Of a stretch of 64,000 nucleotides of DNA, positions 36,804-48,825 are shown piece after piece (positions within the stretch are counted from its first letter, which is position 1; each line of letters begins with the position of its first letter). The translations under genes were made by a program, and so were the position numbers. The DNA comes from Pseudomonas entomophila. GTDB taxonomy: Bacteria > Pseudomonadota > Gammaproteobacteria > Pseudomonadales > Pseudomonadaceae. The notes beneath the pieces are model-generated. The model did not search any database. It had not been told where the DNA came from and saw only the letters and a program-made list of their open reading frames with translations. The stretch covers positions 4,763,001-4,827,000 of the forward strand of contig NZ_CP063832.1 in the NCBI RefSeq assembly GCF_023277925.1. The letters run 5' to 3'.

Positions 36804-36828
36804 GAAAGCCGCGCAATGCGCGGCTTTC
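36804..36828. terminator. Hairpin copied from the tRNA terminator
   Basis: GAAAGCCGCGC-AAT-GCGCGGCTTTC sits between the GT25 stop and the tRNA fragment. Its core is identical to the hairpin at 39196-39218 beside the intact tRNA, so it looks like part of the same duplicated stretch. It can end transcripts from either side. Confidence 0.7.
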
Positions 36829-36832
36829 AGTT

Positions 36833-36878
36833 TGGTGGGCCCACACGGACTCGCACCGTGGACCAAAGGATTATGAGT
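36833..36878 (-). repeat. Partial tRNA copy: 3' half of the tRNA(CAT) at 39225
   Basis: 46 bp match the 3' part of the intact tRNA, from the anticodon loop to CCA, with one mismatch in the T loop; identity stops at the anticodon stem. Direct orientation with the intact gene, 2.39 kb away. This is the usual footprint of an element integrated by a tyrosine recombinase at a tRNA. Confidence 0.8.
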
Positions 36879-36952
36879 TGCCTGGAGACGCTGCAAACCC
36901 AGTGAAACCGTTCGTAGCTTAGCGTAGGTATAGTTAGCTGGAAGTAGCCTGG

Positions 36953-37045
36953 TTACTGGTGTTTTGGCGAAATGGGTAGAAGCTGGGCACTGTACCGCCA
37001 GTGTATTGTTTTTTGTACCGCGGAGCGGTCAGGTTTTTCGGCCAT
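36953..37045 (-). CDS. 30-residue ORF with ribosome site, possible integrase remnant
   Basis: The frame starts MAEKPDRSAVQKTIHWRYSA and ends at TAA, 75 bp from the tRNA copy and pointing towards it. GGAG lies 10 nt before the ATG. Position and direction fit the start of a lost integrase, but 30 residues are too few to show homology. It may also be a free-standing small protein. Confidence 0.3.
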   Translation of the reverse strand: MAEKPDRSAVQKTIHWRYSAQLLPISPKHQ

Positions 37046-37148
37046 GACGTTGTTCTCCTGGTGAAAATGTGATCAAGGTTGTTGCAAGGTGGCAATTACA
37101 CACCTAAGATGCCCGCCTTCTCTTACCCGACAGCAAAGGAGGCACATC

Positions 37149-37190
37149 ATGCAACAGTTGATCACCCTTTGCAGGTCGCGCCTGGCTTGA
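37149..37190 (+). CDS. 13-residue leader peptide before rtcB
   Basis: MQQLITLCRSRLA is preceded by AAAGGAGG at 6 nt, the strongest ribosome site in this area. A CCGCTA/TAGCGG hairpin follows at 37200-37216 and a T-rich tract at 37257-37265, about 20 bp before the rtcB ATG. It looks like a regulatory leader, but translation is unproven. Confidence 0.4.
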   Translation: MQQLITLCRSRLA

Positions 37191-37285
37191 TCGCATTCGC
37201 CGCTACTCGTTAGCGGTACCGCAACGCCCGGCCTCTGGCCTGCCAATCCGAACATCTTTTTGTTTCAACCCATCAGGATTGGACT

Positions 37286-38422
37286 ATGGGCACTTGCATT
37301 CGCAATTTGTCCGACGGCGCCGTATTGGTCGCTGCGGACGACACCTGGATCGAAGGAAAAGCGATCCAACAACTCGAAACCACCGCTCGCCTGGGGGGCA
37401 TGCATCGGGTGGCCGGCATGCCGGACCTGCATCCGGGACGTGGCTATCCGGTCGGCGCGGCATTCTTTTCCGTGGGGCGTTTGTACCCGGCGCTGGTCGG
37501 CAATGACATCGGCTGTGGCATGGCGCTGTGGCGCACGGACATCCCGACCGCCAAGCTGCATCTGGACAAGCTGGAGAAACGCCTTGGCAACCTCGACCTG
37601 CCGCTCGACGAGACGTGGCAGGAGGCCGTCGCCAGCTTCGGTTTGCCTGCCACGGGGCACGAGCGTTCTCTAGGCACCATTGGTGGTGGTAACCACTTCG
37701 CCGAGCTGCAGCAACTCGATGAAAACTACGACGATGCGGCCTTGGCAGCCTTGGGCATCGAGCGTAAACACTTGCTGTTGCTGGTACACAGCGGCTCGCG
37801 TGGTTTGGGCGAGGCGATCTTGCGTGAGCAGGTCGACCTGTTCGGTCATCACGGACTGGAGGCGGGCAGCGAGGCCAGCACTCATTACCTGGGCCGGCAC
37901 GACGGCGCGCTGCGTTTTGCCGAAGCCAACCGTCAGTTGATTGCCCGGCGCATGCTCGACCGCTTGCGTGCCGATGGCGATGTACTGCTCGACATCAACC
38001 ACAACCTGGTGTCGCCAGCGCAGGTCGACGGGCTCGATGGGTGGCTGCATCGCAAAGGTGCCACACCGTCGGATCAGGGGGCGGTGGTGATCCCTGGTTC
38101 GCGCGGCGACTACAGCTACTTGGTACAGCCGATCGCCGACGAGCGCAGCCTGTTGTCCCTGGCCCATGGCGCCGGACGCAAATGGATGCGCAGCGAGTGC
38201 AAGGACCGCCTCGCCTCGCGCTACAGCGTCGAGCAACTGAGTCGTACGGCACTAGGCAGCCGTGTGATCTGCGCCGACCGGGCGCTGATCTACGAGGAAG
38301 CGCCGGAGGCCTACAAGGCTATCGACACGGTGGTGGGTGCCTTGCGTGAAGCGGGGTTGGTTCGCGTGCTGGCACGACTGAAACCGGTGCTCACCTACAA
38401 GACGCGCGGAGGGTGCTGCTGA
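37286..38422 (+). CDS. rtcB: RNA ligase, RtcB family (RtcB2 type)
   Basis: GTP-dependent ligase that joins 2',3'-cyclic phosphate or 3'-phosphate to 5'-OH RNA ends. 378 residues, shorter than the 408-480 of classical RtcB. Metal-binding parts are visible: [13 protein letters not shown] near 48, [12 protein letters not shown] near 72, [10 protein letters not shown] near 133, [10 protein letters not shown] near 167, and the guanylylated-His stretch [13 protein letters not shown] near 290. It shares one base with prfH (TGATG). PrfH with this type of RtcB has been reported to rescue and repair ribosomes cut in the 16S decoding centre. Confidence 0.93.
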   Translation: MGTCIRNLSDGAVLVAADDTWIEGKAIQQLETTARLGGMHRVAGMPDLHPGRGYPVGAAFFSVGRLYPALVGNDIGCGMALWRTDIPTAKLHLDKLEKRLGNLDLPLDETWQEAVASFGLPATGHERSLGTIGGGNHFAELQQLDENYDDAALAALGIERKHLLLLVHSGSRGLGEAILREQVDLFGHHGLEAGSEASTHYLGRHDGALRFAEANRQLIARRMLDRLRADGDVLLDINHNLVSPAQVDGLDGWLHRKGATPSDQGAVVIPGSRGDYSYLVQPIADERSLLSLAHGAGRKWMRSECKDRLASRYSVEQLSRTALGSRVICADRALIYEEAPEAYKAIDTVVGALREAGLVRVLARLKPVLTYKTRGGCC

Positions 38423-39042
38423 TGATCCTACTGCAACTCTCGGCGGCTCAGGGGCCGGAAGAATGTGCCCTGGCAGTGGCCAAGGCATTGCTCAGGCTGC
38501 AGGCCGAAGCGGATGCCCAGGCCGTGGCGGTACGGATACTCGAAGAAGAGCCGGGGCCGCGGCGCGGTACCTTGCGCTCGGTGTTGCTGGCACTGGATGG
38601 CGAGCAGGCCGAGCGCCTGGCTGATCACTGGACGGGCTCGCTGCAATGGACGTGCAGCAGCCCGTACCGGCCGGGGCATGTGCGCAAGAACTGGTTCTTT
38701 GGGGGCGCACGGTTTGCGCCACCGGCACCGGAATTGGCGAGCGAGATCCACTTCGAGACCTTGCGTTCGTCCGGGCCGGGTGGTCAGCATGTCAACACCA
38801 CCGACTCGGCAGTGCGCGCCACGCACCTAGCCAGCGGCGTCAGCGTCAAGGTACAGAGCGAGCGCAGCCAGCACGCCAACAAGCGCTTGGCGCTGCTGCT
38901 CATCGGCCAACGCCTGGCGCAACAGGCAGAGCAGGTCGACAGCGAACTGCGCGCGGAGCGGTGGTTGTTCCATCACCGCATCGAGCGTGGCAATCCACGT
39001 CGGGTGTTTCGTGGCGAGCGCTTTGAGCCGGCTGACGGGTAG
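38422..39042 (+). CDS. prfH: Peptide chain release factor homolog PrfH
   Basis: Class-I-like release factor lacking the codon-recognition domain. 206 residues. The GGQ loop is [21 protein letters not shown] near residue 115, followed by the conserved [16 protein letters not shown]. It starts inside the rtcB stop, so the two are translationally coupled. Known from related pairs to hydrolyse peptidyl-tRNA on damaged ribosomes so that RtcB can reseal the rRNA. Confidence 0.92.
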   Translation: MILLQLSAAQGPEECALAVAKALLRLQAEADAQAVAVRILEEEPGPRRGTLRSVLLALDGEQAERLADHWTGSLQWTCSSPYRPGHVRKNWFFGGARFAPPAPELASEIHFETLRSSGPGGQHVNTTDSAVRATHLASGVSVKVQSERSQHANKRLALLLIGQRLAQQAEQVDSELRAERWLFHHRIERGNPRRVFRGERFEPADG

Positions 39043-39195
39043 ATTGTGTACGAATAGTCGTCGAGCTAAAGTCAGGCCCGGCGGCGTAGGCGATACCGGC
39101 CCCACAAAAACGGATGAGGAAAGGACTCGGCTCGCATTCGGGTTTACGAGTTGCAAATGAGCATTCCGTATCTGAGGCGATCCCGCCAAAAACGC

Positions 39196-39218
39196 AAAAG
39201 CCGCGCAATGCGCGGCTT
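39196..39218 (-). terminator. Terminator hairpin of the tRNA gene
   Basis: AAAAGCCGCGC-AAT-GCGCGGCTT follows the tRNA 3' end on the minus strand by 6 bp and ends in TTTT. The gap 39043-39195 after prfH shows no other feature. Confidence 0.8.
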
Positions 39219-39224
39219 CGAAGA

Positions 39225-39301
39225 TGGTGGGCCCACACGGACTCGAACCGTGGACCAAAGGATTATGAGTCCTCTGCTCTAACCGACTGAGCTATAGGCC
39301 C
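39225..39301 (-). tRNA. tRNA with anticodon CAT (Met or Ile2)
   Basis: 77 nt fold into a full cloverleaf with encoded CCA. The acceptor stem is GGGCCTA/TGGGCCC (one T-G pair), the D arm GCTC..GAGC, the anticodon loop CTCATAA, the T arm CACGG-TTCGAGT-CCGTG. The C4-G69 and C5-G68 pairs are those recognised by TilS, so it may be the lysidine-modified Ile2 tRNA rather than elongator Met. Its 3' half is duplicated at 36833. Confidence 0.93.
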
Positions 39302-39318
39302 TCAGCAGGTGCGCCGGA

Positions 39319-42300
39319 TTATAACGAGGGTTTCGATACCGTGCCATCCGAAAGATCTGATAGTGCTATACGAAGGAAGGTAGCAGCGAATTCCTCGGGT
39401 GGCAGCGGCAGGCTGACGATGTAACCCTGGATCTGCTCACACCCTTCGGTTGCAAGGAAGCGCTGCTGGGCCTGGTTCTCCACCCCCTCGGCGATGATCG
39501 TCAGTTGCATGCTGCGCCCCAGCGCGATGATGGCGCGAGCGATGGCGGCATCGTGGGGGTCGTCCGGCAGGCCGCGGATGAACGACTGGTCGATCTTGAG
39601 GATGTCCAGCGGCAGGCGCTTGAGGTAGCTGAGCGAGGAGTAGCCGGTACCGAAATCGTCGATGGCCAGCTGTACGCCCAGTTGCTTGAGCTGGTGGAGC
39701 ACGCTCAAGGCTTCCTCAGCCTGGCTCATGATGAAGTTTTCGGTGATTTCCAGTTGCAGGTCGCCAGCTTTGAGCTGATAGCTCTTGAGCAATTGCCCGA
39801 TGCGCTTGGCCAGGTTGGGCTGGCGCAACTGTGCGCCAGCGAGGTTGATCGAGAGCGGGCCGAAGGCCTGGTAGGCCTTTTTCCACATATGCATCTGCCG
39901 ACAGGCCTGCTCCAGCACCCAGTCCCCCAGCTGGAGAATGGTGCCGTTTTCTTCAGCGAGGTGGATGAACTGCTCGGGCGGCACCTCGCCAAAGGTGGGG
40001 TGTGTCCAGCGGATCAGGGCTTCGGCGCCGACCAGGCTCTGGGTCTTGAGGCTGAACTTGGGCTGGTAGCACAGGCTGAGTTCGTTGCGCTCGATGGCGC
40101 GACGCAGCTCGTGCTCAAGGGCGATGCGTTCGCTGGCCTGGGCGGTGAGGTCGCGGGTGTAGGTCTCGACACGGTTGCGGCCCTTGGCCTTGGAGCGGTA
40201 CATGGCAGCGTCGGCGTTACGGATCAGCGTGGCGACATCGCTGCCATCCTGTGGGTAAAGGCTGATGCCGATGCTGGCGCTGGTGAAGAACTCGTGTTCA
40301 CCGGCCTGGAACGGGGCGTGGAAGCAGGCCAGCAGCTTGTTGGCGATGGCGCTGGCGTCGCTGGGCTTGTGCAGGCCGGGCAGGAGAATAATGAACTCGT
40401 CGCCGCCCAGGCGGGCCACGGTGTCGACATCGCGAACCTGCTCTTTCAGGCGCTGGGCGATGCCCTTGAGTAGCAAGTCGCCGACCGGGTGGCCGAGGCT
40501 GTCGTTGATGTGCTTGAAGCGGTCCAGGTCGAGGAACAGCACGGCGCCCTGGCGGTTGGAGACTTGCGCGCAGGTGAGGGCCGACTGCAGGCGGTTCTCG
40601 AACAGTGCGCGGTTGGGCAGGCCGGTGAGTGGGTCGTGGTGGGCCTGGTAGTCGAGTTTGGCCTGGGCATGTTTGAGGCTGGAGATATCGGCGAACACGG
40701 CAACGAAGTGCGTAGTTTCCCGCTCGCTGTTGCGCACGGCGCTGATGGTCAGCCAGCCGGGGTAGAGCTCGCCGTTCTTGCGCTTGTTGTAGATCTCGCC
40801 TTGCCAATGGCCCTCGGCGGTGAGTTGGTGCCACATGGCGGCGTAGAAGGCGCTGTCATGCTGGCCGGAGGCGAGCAGGCGCGGGGTCTGGCCGAGGGCT
40901 TCGATCTCGCTGTAGCCGGTGATCTCGCTGAAGGCACGGTTGACCGCGCTGATGCGCTGGTCGGTGTCGGTGATCAGCACGCCTTCGGCGGTGTTCTCGA
41001 ACACGGTGGCGGCCAGTTGCAGTTTTTCCTGCATCAGGTGGCGCTCGGTGATGTCGCGGGCAATGGTCAGCATGCAGTCGACACCGCCGATCGGCAGAGG
41101 CCGGGCAGACAGTTCGCATAGGCGGATCTGCCCGTCGCTGCGGCGAATATGGCAGCTGAAGTCACGGACGAACCCATCGCGGTTGAGCTGTTCGACCAGG
41201 CGCTGGCGTTCGTTGAGGTCGACCCAGATGCCTAAGTCGAGGGAGGTCTGGTCGACGGTCGTGCTGATGTCGTAGCCGGTCAGGCGGCAGAAACCTTCGT
41301 TGACTTCCAGCAGCAGGCCATCTTCCTGGCGTGACAGCAGTAGCCCATCAGGCGAGGCATGGAAGGCTTTGGCGAACTTTTCTTCGGAAATCTGCAGTTG
41401 CTGTTGGGTTTCTTTGAGCTGGTTGATATCACGTACCGCCACCACCAGCGCCTTGGTGCCATCCAGCTCAAAGGTTTCGGCGGAGACAAGACCGGTGAAC
41501 AACTGGCCGTTACTGCGCCGGAAGGTCATTTCCAGATTACGGATACCGCCCTGGTGCAGGCGTTCGAGCAGCAGTGGACCGGTGCCGGCCACGCCCCACA
41601 GGCCAAGTTCGGTGGCCGTGCGGCCAAGTACTTGCGCCGGGCCCAGGCCTATCTGCTCCTCGAACGCTTCGTTGACCTCCATCAAGCAGCCGTCACTGTG
41701 GCGGGCGATCAGCAGAATGTCCGGGCACTGCTGGAACACCGAGGCAAACTTCTGTTCCGACAGACGTAAGGCGTCCTCGGTGTGCTTGGTTTCGCTGATG
41801 TCGATCATCAGGCCGCGTATCAAGGGTTTGGGGCCGTGCTCGATCATGCTGACAATGTTGCGCACCCATAGAGAATGGCCATCGGCGCGGATCACTCGGT
41901 AGTCGAGGCTGTGGTCGCGCCCTGCCGCGGTTTCGCTGTCGCAGTAGGCCTGGGCCCAGAGCGCGTCCTCCGGGTGCAGAATGCTGCGCCAGAAGCCGGG
42001 CTGGAGCCAATCGCCAAGCGGGTAGCCGAGCAGGTCCTCGGCATGGGGTGAGACGTAGCTGTAGGTGAAATCATTGGCGTCGGCCTCCCAGGCAATCGCC
42101 GACAGGCTCTCGACCAGGCCGCGGTAGTGGTACTCGCTGCTGCGCAGTTCCTGCTCCAGGGCGATGCGTCGGGAGATTTCCGAGCTAAGCCGGCGGTTGA
42201 TACGGATCACCACGGCGAGGATGGCCACCAGAAGCAGGACGCCCGGCAGGCCGTAGAGCAGCATGTCGTGCCAGAACGTGCGCTGGTCGATGACGTTGCC

Positions 42301-43062
42301 CACCCAGCGCTGCTGGATATGGCTGACCTCGCTGCTGCTCATGTCGGCCATGACTTTGTCGAGGATTCCGACGAAGATCTTCTGTTCTTGTGGCGCGGCC
42401 ATGGCCAACTGGTAGCGGTAGGGCGTCTCGCCGCTGACGTAGAGGCCGTCGAGCTTGAGTTGGCGCAGGCTCCAGATGCTCGAGGCGAGGTCGCCGACCA
42501 CTGCGTCCACTGCATCCGTGGCCAGGGCCTGGAGCGCGGAGCTGACGTTGGGCATGGCCACCAGGTTCAGGTCCGGATGGTGGGTGCGCAGTAATTCGTG
42601 GGGGGCATAATTTTCCACCACGGCGATTTTCAAGCCATAGAGATCCTGCAGGTTACGCGGTTGAGCGCCACCTTTGTGGGCGAGAATGACGATCGGGAAG
42701 TCCAGGTAGGGGCGGGTGAACGCCAGGTAAGCCTGGCGCTCCGGGGTGGACATGATGCCGGGCAAAAGGTCGATGCGACCCGTGCGGGCCTGCGCGAGCA
42801 CCTCGGTCCAGCTGCTGGGCTCGATGGGCTTGAGCTTGATGTCAAGGCGATCCTGGATCAAGGCGATGTAATCGGCGGCCAATCCCTGGTAGCGGCCTTC
42901 CTGGTCGCGAAATTCGAAGGGCGGCCATGAAGCGTCGACGCCCAGGCGCAGCTGCGGGTGTGCGCTGAGCCAGGCTTGTTCCTCGTCAGTCAGGGTGAGG
43001 GCGCCGGCCGTTGTGTTCCAGGCGATCAGGAGCAGCAACAGTAGGGCCGGCATCAAGGGCAT
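39319..43062 (-). CDS. Multi-PAS GGDEF/EAL c-di-GMP receptor with solute-binding sensor
   Basis: 1247 residues from ATG 43062, which starts a signal peptide ([15 protein letters not shown]). A periplasmic family-3 solute-binding domain (about 25-245, [14 protein letters not shown]) is followed by a membrane segment ([19 protein letters not shown], about 270-290). Four PAS domains follow to about residue 810. The GGDEF domain keeps [14 protein letters not shown] and the EAL domain keeps [11 protein letters not shown] and [13 protein letters not shown]. Both catalytic motifs look intact, so either activity is possible. The ligand is unknown; an amino acid is likely. Confidence 0.93.
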   Translation of the reverse strand: MPLMPALLLLLLIAWNTTAGALTLTDEEQAWLSAHPQLRLGVDASWPPFEFRDQEGRYQGLAADYIALIQDRLDIKLKPIEPSSWTEVLAQARTGRIDLLPGIMSTPERQAYLAFTRPYLDFPIVILAHKGGAQPRNLQDLYGLKIAVVENYAPHELLRTHHPDLNLVAMPNVSSALQALATDAVDAVVGDLASSIWSLRQLKLDGLYVSGETPYRYQLAMAAPQEQKIFVGILDKVMADMSSSEVSHIQQRWVGNVIDQRTFWHDMLLYGLPGVLLLVAILAVVIRINRRLSSEISRRIALEQELRSSEYHYRGLVESLSAIAWEADANDFTYSYVSPHAEDLLGYPLGDWLQPGFWRSILHPEDALWAQAYCDSETAAGRDHSLDYRVIRADGHSLWVRNIVSMIEHGPKPLIRGLMIDISETKHTEDALRLSEQKFASVFQQCPDILLIARHSDGCLMEVNEAFEEQIGLGPAQVLGRTATELGLWGVAGTGPLLLERLHQGGIRNLEMTFRRSNGQLFTGLVSAETFELDGTKALVVAVRDINQLKETQQQLQISEEKFAKAFHASPDGLLLSRQEDGLLLEVNEGFCRLTGYDISTTVDQTSLDLGIWVDLNERQRLVEQLNRDGFVRDFSCHIRRSDGQIRLCELSARPLPIGGVDCMLTIARDITERHLMQEKLQLAATVFENTAEGVLITDTDQRISAVNRAFSEITGYSEIEALGQTPRLLASGQHDSAFYAAMWHQLTAEGHWQGEIYNKRKNGELYPGWLTISAVRNSERETTHFVAVFADISSLKHAQAKLDYQAHHDPLTGLPNRALFENRLQSALTCAQVSNRQGAVLFLDLDRFKHINDSLGHPVGDLLLKGIAQRLKEQVRDVDTVARLGGDEFIILLPGLHKPSDASAIANKLLACFHAPFQAGEHEFFTSASIGISLYPQDGSDVATLIRNADAAMYRSKAKGRNRVETYTRDLTAQASERIALEHELRRAIERNELSLCYQPKFSLKTQSLVGAEALIRWTHPTFGEVPPEQFIHLAEENGTILQLGDWVLEQACRQMHMWKKAYQAFGPLSINLAGAQLRQPNLAKRIGQLLKSYQLKAGDLQLEITENFIMSQAEEALSVLHQLKQLGVQLAIDDFGTGYSSLSYLKRLPLDILKIDQSFIRGLPDDPHDAAIARAIIALGRSMQLTIIAEGVENQAQQRFLATEGCEQIQGYIVSLPLPPEEFAATFLRIALSDLSDGTVSKPSL

Positions 43063-43154
43063 AGCGGCCTCTCGATCAGGGGGTCTGAATCGAGTGTAGA
43101 CGGGCATCCGGGCAGCGGCGTGGCGCTGTTCACGACCATTTGTCACATAAGAAA

Positions 43155-43176
43155 AACCCCGGCCTGGGCCGGGGTT
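43155..43176 (-). terminator. Intrinsic terminator of rpoD
   Basis: AACCCCGGCC-TG-GGCCGGGGTT with TTTTT on the minus-strand side, 5 bp past the rpoD stop. Confidence 0.9.
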
Positions 43177-43181
43177 CGTCT

Positions 43182-45029
<1,848 letters not shown>

Positions 45030-45096
45030 AACACCCTATCCACTGAAGGTCTTGGCGGGCAAAAAACAAGCCGAGGATTATACCCGAGCATGGACC

Positions 45097-47079
45097 TCAC
45101 GCGCCAGATGAGGTCGGGTTTTGTGCGGGAACATTGCGGCGGAGCAAGTCGCGAAGCTTGGAAGTTTCGTCCTCGTCCAAGCCGGTTAGACGTGATTTGC
45201 TGATCAAATGTTCCAGGCTGCGCTCGCGCTGGCGAGCGGACAAACTAGTTATAGTGTCGAAAAACTGTTGTTCAAGGTTGTCGGCATCGATCAACCATTC
45301 CTTTTCCGCCAGGGCCCGCAGCAGGCGGCCTTGCTCGGTCCCGTGCCAGCGTGCGATCAGCTGCATTGAGCTTAGCTTAGGATTCTTCTGCGCGGCTTCG
45401 ATCAGGGCTACCAGCAGCTGGCTGTACAGCTGTTTCTCGTCGGCGAAGTGGCCGGCGTCCTCGACCTTGCCGGCCAGCAGCGGGTGATGCAACAGGGTGC
45501 GCAAAGCTGACAATGTGGGTGGCTCCACCGGTGCTGGCACCCGTGGTGGCGCTTCGCGTTGGCCATCGCGCTGCCAGGGCTTGCCGCCTTTCTTGTCCCA
45601 AGGCTTGCCATCCCATTGTTTCTTGCCGCCGCCCTTGTTCGGCGTCCACGGGCGCTGCTCCTGTTGTGCCGGCGCGTAGTCGGGCTGTGGCAGGTCGCCG
45701 AAGTCCGGTGTATAGCTGGCCATGGCGTCGTAGTCGTAGCCGGGGTCATAGTCCGGCACGCTGGGGGTGGGCGCGTTCTGGGCCAGTTGCTCCATCTGCT
45801 GCGGATCGAGCCCGGTGATTTCCTTCAGGCGATTGCGCATCAGCTGGCGCAGGTTGGCGCCGGGCACTTGCTCGATCAGCGGTGTGGCCAGCGTGGCCAT
45901 GTGCGCCTTGCCTTCCAGTGAGCGGGGATCTGCCTCGTTGCTCAGCTGTTCGAAGAAGTAGTCGGCCAGTGACTGGGCGTGCTGGTTGATGCGGGCCTGG
46001 AAGGCGTCGGTGCCCTCGGCGCGGACCAGGCTGTCCGGGTCCTCGCCTTCGGGCAGGAACAGGAAGCGCGCGCGGCGGCCATCCTGCAGGCTCGACAGGG
46101 TCGATTCCAGCGCGCGCCAGGCGGCCTTGCGGCCGGCCTGGTCGCCATCGAAGCAGAACAGCACGCTGGGCACCACACGGAACAGGCGCTTGAGATGTTC
46201 CTCGCTGGTGGCCGTGCCGAGCGTGGCCACCGCATTGCGCAGGCCTTGCTGGGCGAGGGCGATTACGTCCATGTAGCCCTCGACCACGATGATCTCGTCG
46301 AGGTTGCGGTTGTGCTTGCGTGCCTCAAACAGGCCGTACAGTTCCTGGCCTTTGTGGAACACCGGGGTTTCCGGGGAGTTCAGGTACTTGGGCTTGTCGT
46401 CGCCCAGAACCCGGCCGCCAAAGGCGATCACCCGGCCGCGACTGTCGCGGATGGGGAACATCACTCGGTCACGGAAGCGGTCGTAGCGCTTGCCGCTTTC
46501 GGCGTTCTCGATCAGCAGGCCTGCGTCGATCATCACCTTTTGCTGCAGGGTGTCAGCACCCAGGTGCTTGAGCAGATTGTCCCAGCCAGGCGGGGCGAAG
46601 CCCAGGCCAAAGTCGCGGGCGATCTCGCCGGACAGGCCGCGACCTATCAGGTACTCCACTGCCGCCTTGCGGGTGGGGTGGTTGCGCAAGGCTTGGCGAT
46701 AAAACTCAGCGGCGGCCTCAAGCAGCGGGTACAGCGGCGAATCGGTTGGCTGGCGGGGCTTCTGTCCGCGGCGGCCTTCCTCGCGTGGTACCTCCACGCC
46801 TGCTGCGCGGGCCAGTTCCTCGACCGCCTGGGGGAAGTCCAGGTTGTCGTGGTCCATGACGAAGCCGAGCGCGTTGCCGCCGGCACCACAGCCGAAGCAG
46901 TAGTAGAACTGCTTGTCGGGGCTGACGGTGAAGGAAGGGCTTTTTTCCTTGTGGAACGGGCAGCAGGCGGAGAGATTCTTGCCGGTCTTCTTCAGCTGGA
47001 CACGCGAACTCACCACATCGACGATGTCGGTACGGTTGAGAAGGTCATCGATGAAGCTCTGGGGAATCAGCCCGGCCAT
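45097..47079 (-). CDS. dnaG: DNA primase
   Basis: Makes RNA primers at the replication fork. 660 residues from ATG 47079 (MAGLIPQSFIDDLLNRTDIV). The zinc ribbon has Cys40, His43, Cys61, Cys64 (CPFHK, CFGC). The TOPRIM core shows EGYMDVIAL and FDGDQAGRKAA. A Gln/Pro/Lys-rich linker (about 430-510) precedes the C-terminal DnaB-binding domain. It lies between rpsU and rpoD, 67 bp before the latter. Confidence 0.97.
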   Translation of the reverse strand: MAGLIPQSFIDDLLNRTDIVDVVSSRVQLKKTGKNLSACCPFHKEKSPSFTVSPDKQFYYCFGCGAGGNALGFVMDHDNLDFPQAVEELARAAGVEVPREEGRRGQKPRQPTDSPLYPLLEAAAEFYRQALRNHPTRKAAVEYLIGRGLSGEIARDFGLGFAPPGWDNLLKHLGADTLQQKVMIDAGLLIENAESGKRYDRFRDRVMFPIRDSRGRVIAFGGRVLGDDKPKYLNSPETPVFHKGQELYGLFEARKHNRNLDEIIVVEGYMDVIALAQQGLRNAVATLGTATSEEHLKRLFRVVPSVLFCFDGDQAGRKAAWRALESTLSSLQDGRRARFLFLPEGEDPDSLVRAEGTDAFQARINQHAQSLADYFFEQLSNEADPRSLEGKAHMATLATPLIEQVPGANLRQLMRNRLKEITGLDPQQMEQLAQNAPTPSVPDYDPGYDYDAMASYTPDFGDLPQPDYAPAQQEQRPWTPNKGGGKKQWDGKPWDKKGGKPWQRDGQREAPPRVPAPVEPPTLSALRTLLHHPLLAGKVEDAGHFADEKQLYSQLLVALIEAAQKNPKLSSMQLIARWHGTEQGRLLRALAEKEWLIDADNLEQQFFDTITSLSARQRERSLEHLISKSRLTGLDEDETSKLRDLLRRNVPAQNPTSSGA

Positions 47080-47308
47080 GGCAGCCTCGTCATCTGGCAA
47101 CTGGCAAGTCTAAACGCTTGTGCGCGGGTTTGGCGTGGGGTGTCGCAGAAGAGGTGTTGTGCTCGTCACCAGCCCGGAAAGGGCTCGTCAGAGAGGACGT
47201 GCACGCCTGGCCAAAGACCAGTTCTGACGTGTTGAGGCAGGTTGCCCATGGCTTGTGCCAGGGCGCCCAAGGCGCATGGCCAAGGGTTTGAAACGACCGC
47301 TGCCATCA

Positions 47309-47327
47309 GCCCGGCACGAGGCCGGGC
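47309..47327 (-). terminator. Weak hairpin after rpsU
   Basis: GCCCGGC-ACGAG-GCCGGGC lies 30 bp past the rpsU stop without a T run. It could reduce read-through into dnaG, as the rpsU-dnaG attenuator does elsewhere. The 278-bp gap 47080-47357 shows no other clear feature. Confidence 0.45.
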
Positions 47328-47357
47328 GGGGCAGAAGCTTTGCGTAGAACGCCTGTA

Positions 47358-47573
47358 TTAGTACAGACGAACGGCGCGGCGCTGTTCGCGCTGGACCTTC
47401 TTGGCGTGACGCTTAACAGCGGCAGCGGCTTTGCGCTTACGCTCTGCGGTCGGCTTCTCGTAAAACTCGCGGCTACGAACTTCAGCCAGTACACCGGCTT
47501 TTTCGCAGGAGCGCTTGAAACGACGCAGAGCTACGTCGAAGGGTTCGTTCTCTTTAACTTTGACGGCTGGCAT
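47358..47573 (-). CDS. rpsU: 30S ribosomal protein bS21
   Basis: 71 residues, strongly basic ([20 protein letters not shown]), start [20 protein letters not shown]. First gene of the rpsU-dnaG-rpoD macromolecular synthesis operon, divergent from tsaD. Confidence 0.98.
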   Translation of the reverse strand: MPAVKVKENEPFDVALRRFKRSCEKAGVLAEVRSREFYEKPTAERKRKAAAAVKRHAKKVQREQRRAVRLY

Positions 47574-47778
47574 CCAGGGCTACCTTAATTCATTACCGGG
47601 GTAGACGTGCTCCTGGCAAAACATAAGGTGTGCTGGAGAACGTCGGTTTTCAAGGGTTGCGGATGTTAACCCTTAGCTGGCAGGAATGCAAAGCCTCTGA
47701 TCGAAAACCGCTGGTCGGCACAAGGTGCGGGGACTATCATGCGCGCCTTCGAATTCAGCCTCCACAAGGCACGGACCC

Positions 47779-48804
47779 ATGCTAGTACTGGGATTGGAAA
47801 CATCCTGCGACGAAACTGGCGTCGCATTATACGACAGTGAACGCGGCCTGCTGGCCGACGCGCTGTTCAGCCAGATCGACTTGCACCGCGTCTATGGCGG
47901 TGTAGTCCCCGAGCTCGCCTCGCGCGATCACGTCAAGCGCATGTTGCCGCTGATCCGCCAGGTGCTGCAAGAGGCAGGTTGCGTCGCCACTGAGATCGAC
48001 GCCATCGCCTACACCGCAGGTCCTGGCCTGGTCGGCGCGTTGCTGGTGGGTGCATCTTGCGCCCAGGCGCTGGCGTTCGCCTGGGATATTCCGGCGATCG
48101 GCGTACACCATATGGAAGGCCATCTGTTGGCGCCGATGCTCGAGGAGCAACCACCGGAATTTCCGTTCGTCGCTTTGTTGGTTTCGGGTGGCCATACGCA
48201 GTTGGTACGGGTTGATGGCATCGGCCGATACGAGCTACTGGGCGAGAGCCTGGATGACGCCGCCGGCGAAGCCTTCGACAAGACCGCCAAGCTGATCGGC
48301 CTCAACTACCCAGGTGGCCCGGAGATCGCGCGCCTGGCTGAGCAGGGAACGCCGGGGCGTTTTGTGTTCCCACGGCCGATGACCGATCGCCCTGGCCTGC
48401 AATTCAGTTTCAGCGGCCTGAAGACTTTCGCTCTGAACACCTGGCAACAATGCCGCGATGCCGGGGACGACAACGAGCAAACCCGTTGCGACGTGTCACT
48501 GGCGTTCCAGCAGGCGGTGGTGGAAACTCTGACCATCAAGTGCAAGCGCGCCCTCAAGCAGACCGGCCTCAAGCGTCTGGTCATCGCCGGTGGCGTGAGC
48601 GCTAACAAAGCCTTGCGCGCGTCTCTCGAGGATATGCTGGCCAGCATCAAGGGCAACGTCTATTACGCGCGCCCGCGCTTCTGTACCGACAACGGCGCGA
48701 TGATTGCCTATGCAGGTTGCCAGCGTCTTCTGGCCGGTCAGCAGCAGGACCTGGCGATCAGTGTCCAGGCACGCTGGCCGATGGAACAGTTGCCTCCCGT
48801 GTGA
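47779..48804 (+). CDS. tsaD: tRNA t6A transferase subunit TsaD
   Basis: Transfers threonylcarbamoyl to A37 of ANN-decoding tRNAs, together with TsaB and TsaE. 341 residues from [19 protein letters not shown]. Metal-binding His111 and His115 are in [10 protein letters not shown]. Nucleotide-binding motifs [14 protein letters not shown] and [10 protein letters not shown] are present. ATG 47779 begins the conserved N-terminus; a longer in-frame start is unlikely. Confidence 0.97.
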   Translation: MLVLGLETSCDETGVALYDSERGLLADALFSQIDLHRVYGGVVPELASRDHVKRMLPLIRQVLQEAGCVATEIDAIAYTAGPGLVGALLVGASCAQALAFAWDIPAIGVHHMEGHLLAPMLEEQPPEFPFVALLVSGGHTQLVRVDGIGRYELLGESLDDAAGEAFDKTAKLIGLNYPGGPEIARLAEQGTPGRFVFPRPMTDRPGLQFSFSGLKTFALNTWQQCRDAGDDNEQTRCDVSLAFQQAVVETLTIKCKRALKQTGLKRLVIAGGVSANKALRASLEDMLASIKGNVYYARPRFCTDNGAMIAYAGCQRLLAGQQQDLAISVQARWPMEQLPPV

Positions 48805-48825
48805 GATGGGGCCGGAAGGCGGGCG

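Noticed and set aside
36833..36878. A second functional tRNA gene
   Set aside because: Only the 3' half from the anticodon loop onward is present; the 5' half does not match and cannot fold.
37200..37265. Strong intrinsic terminator before rtcB
   Set aside because: The CCGCTA stem is far from the T-rich tract and the nearer GGCC/GGCC stem is only 4 bp; kept only as part of a possible leader.
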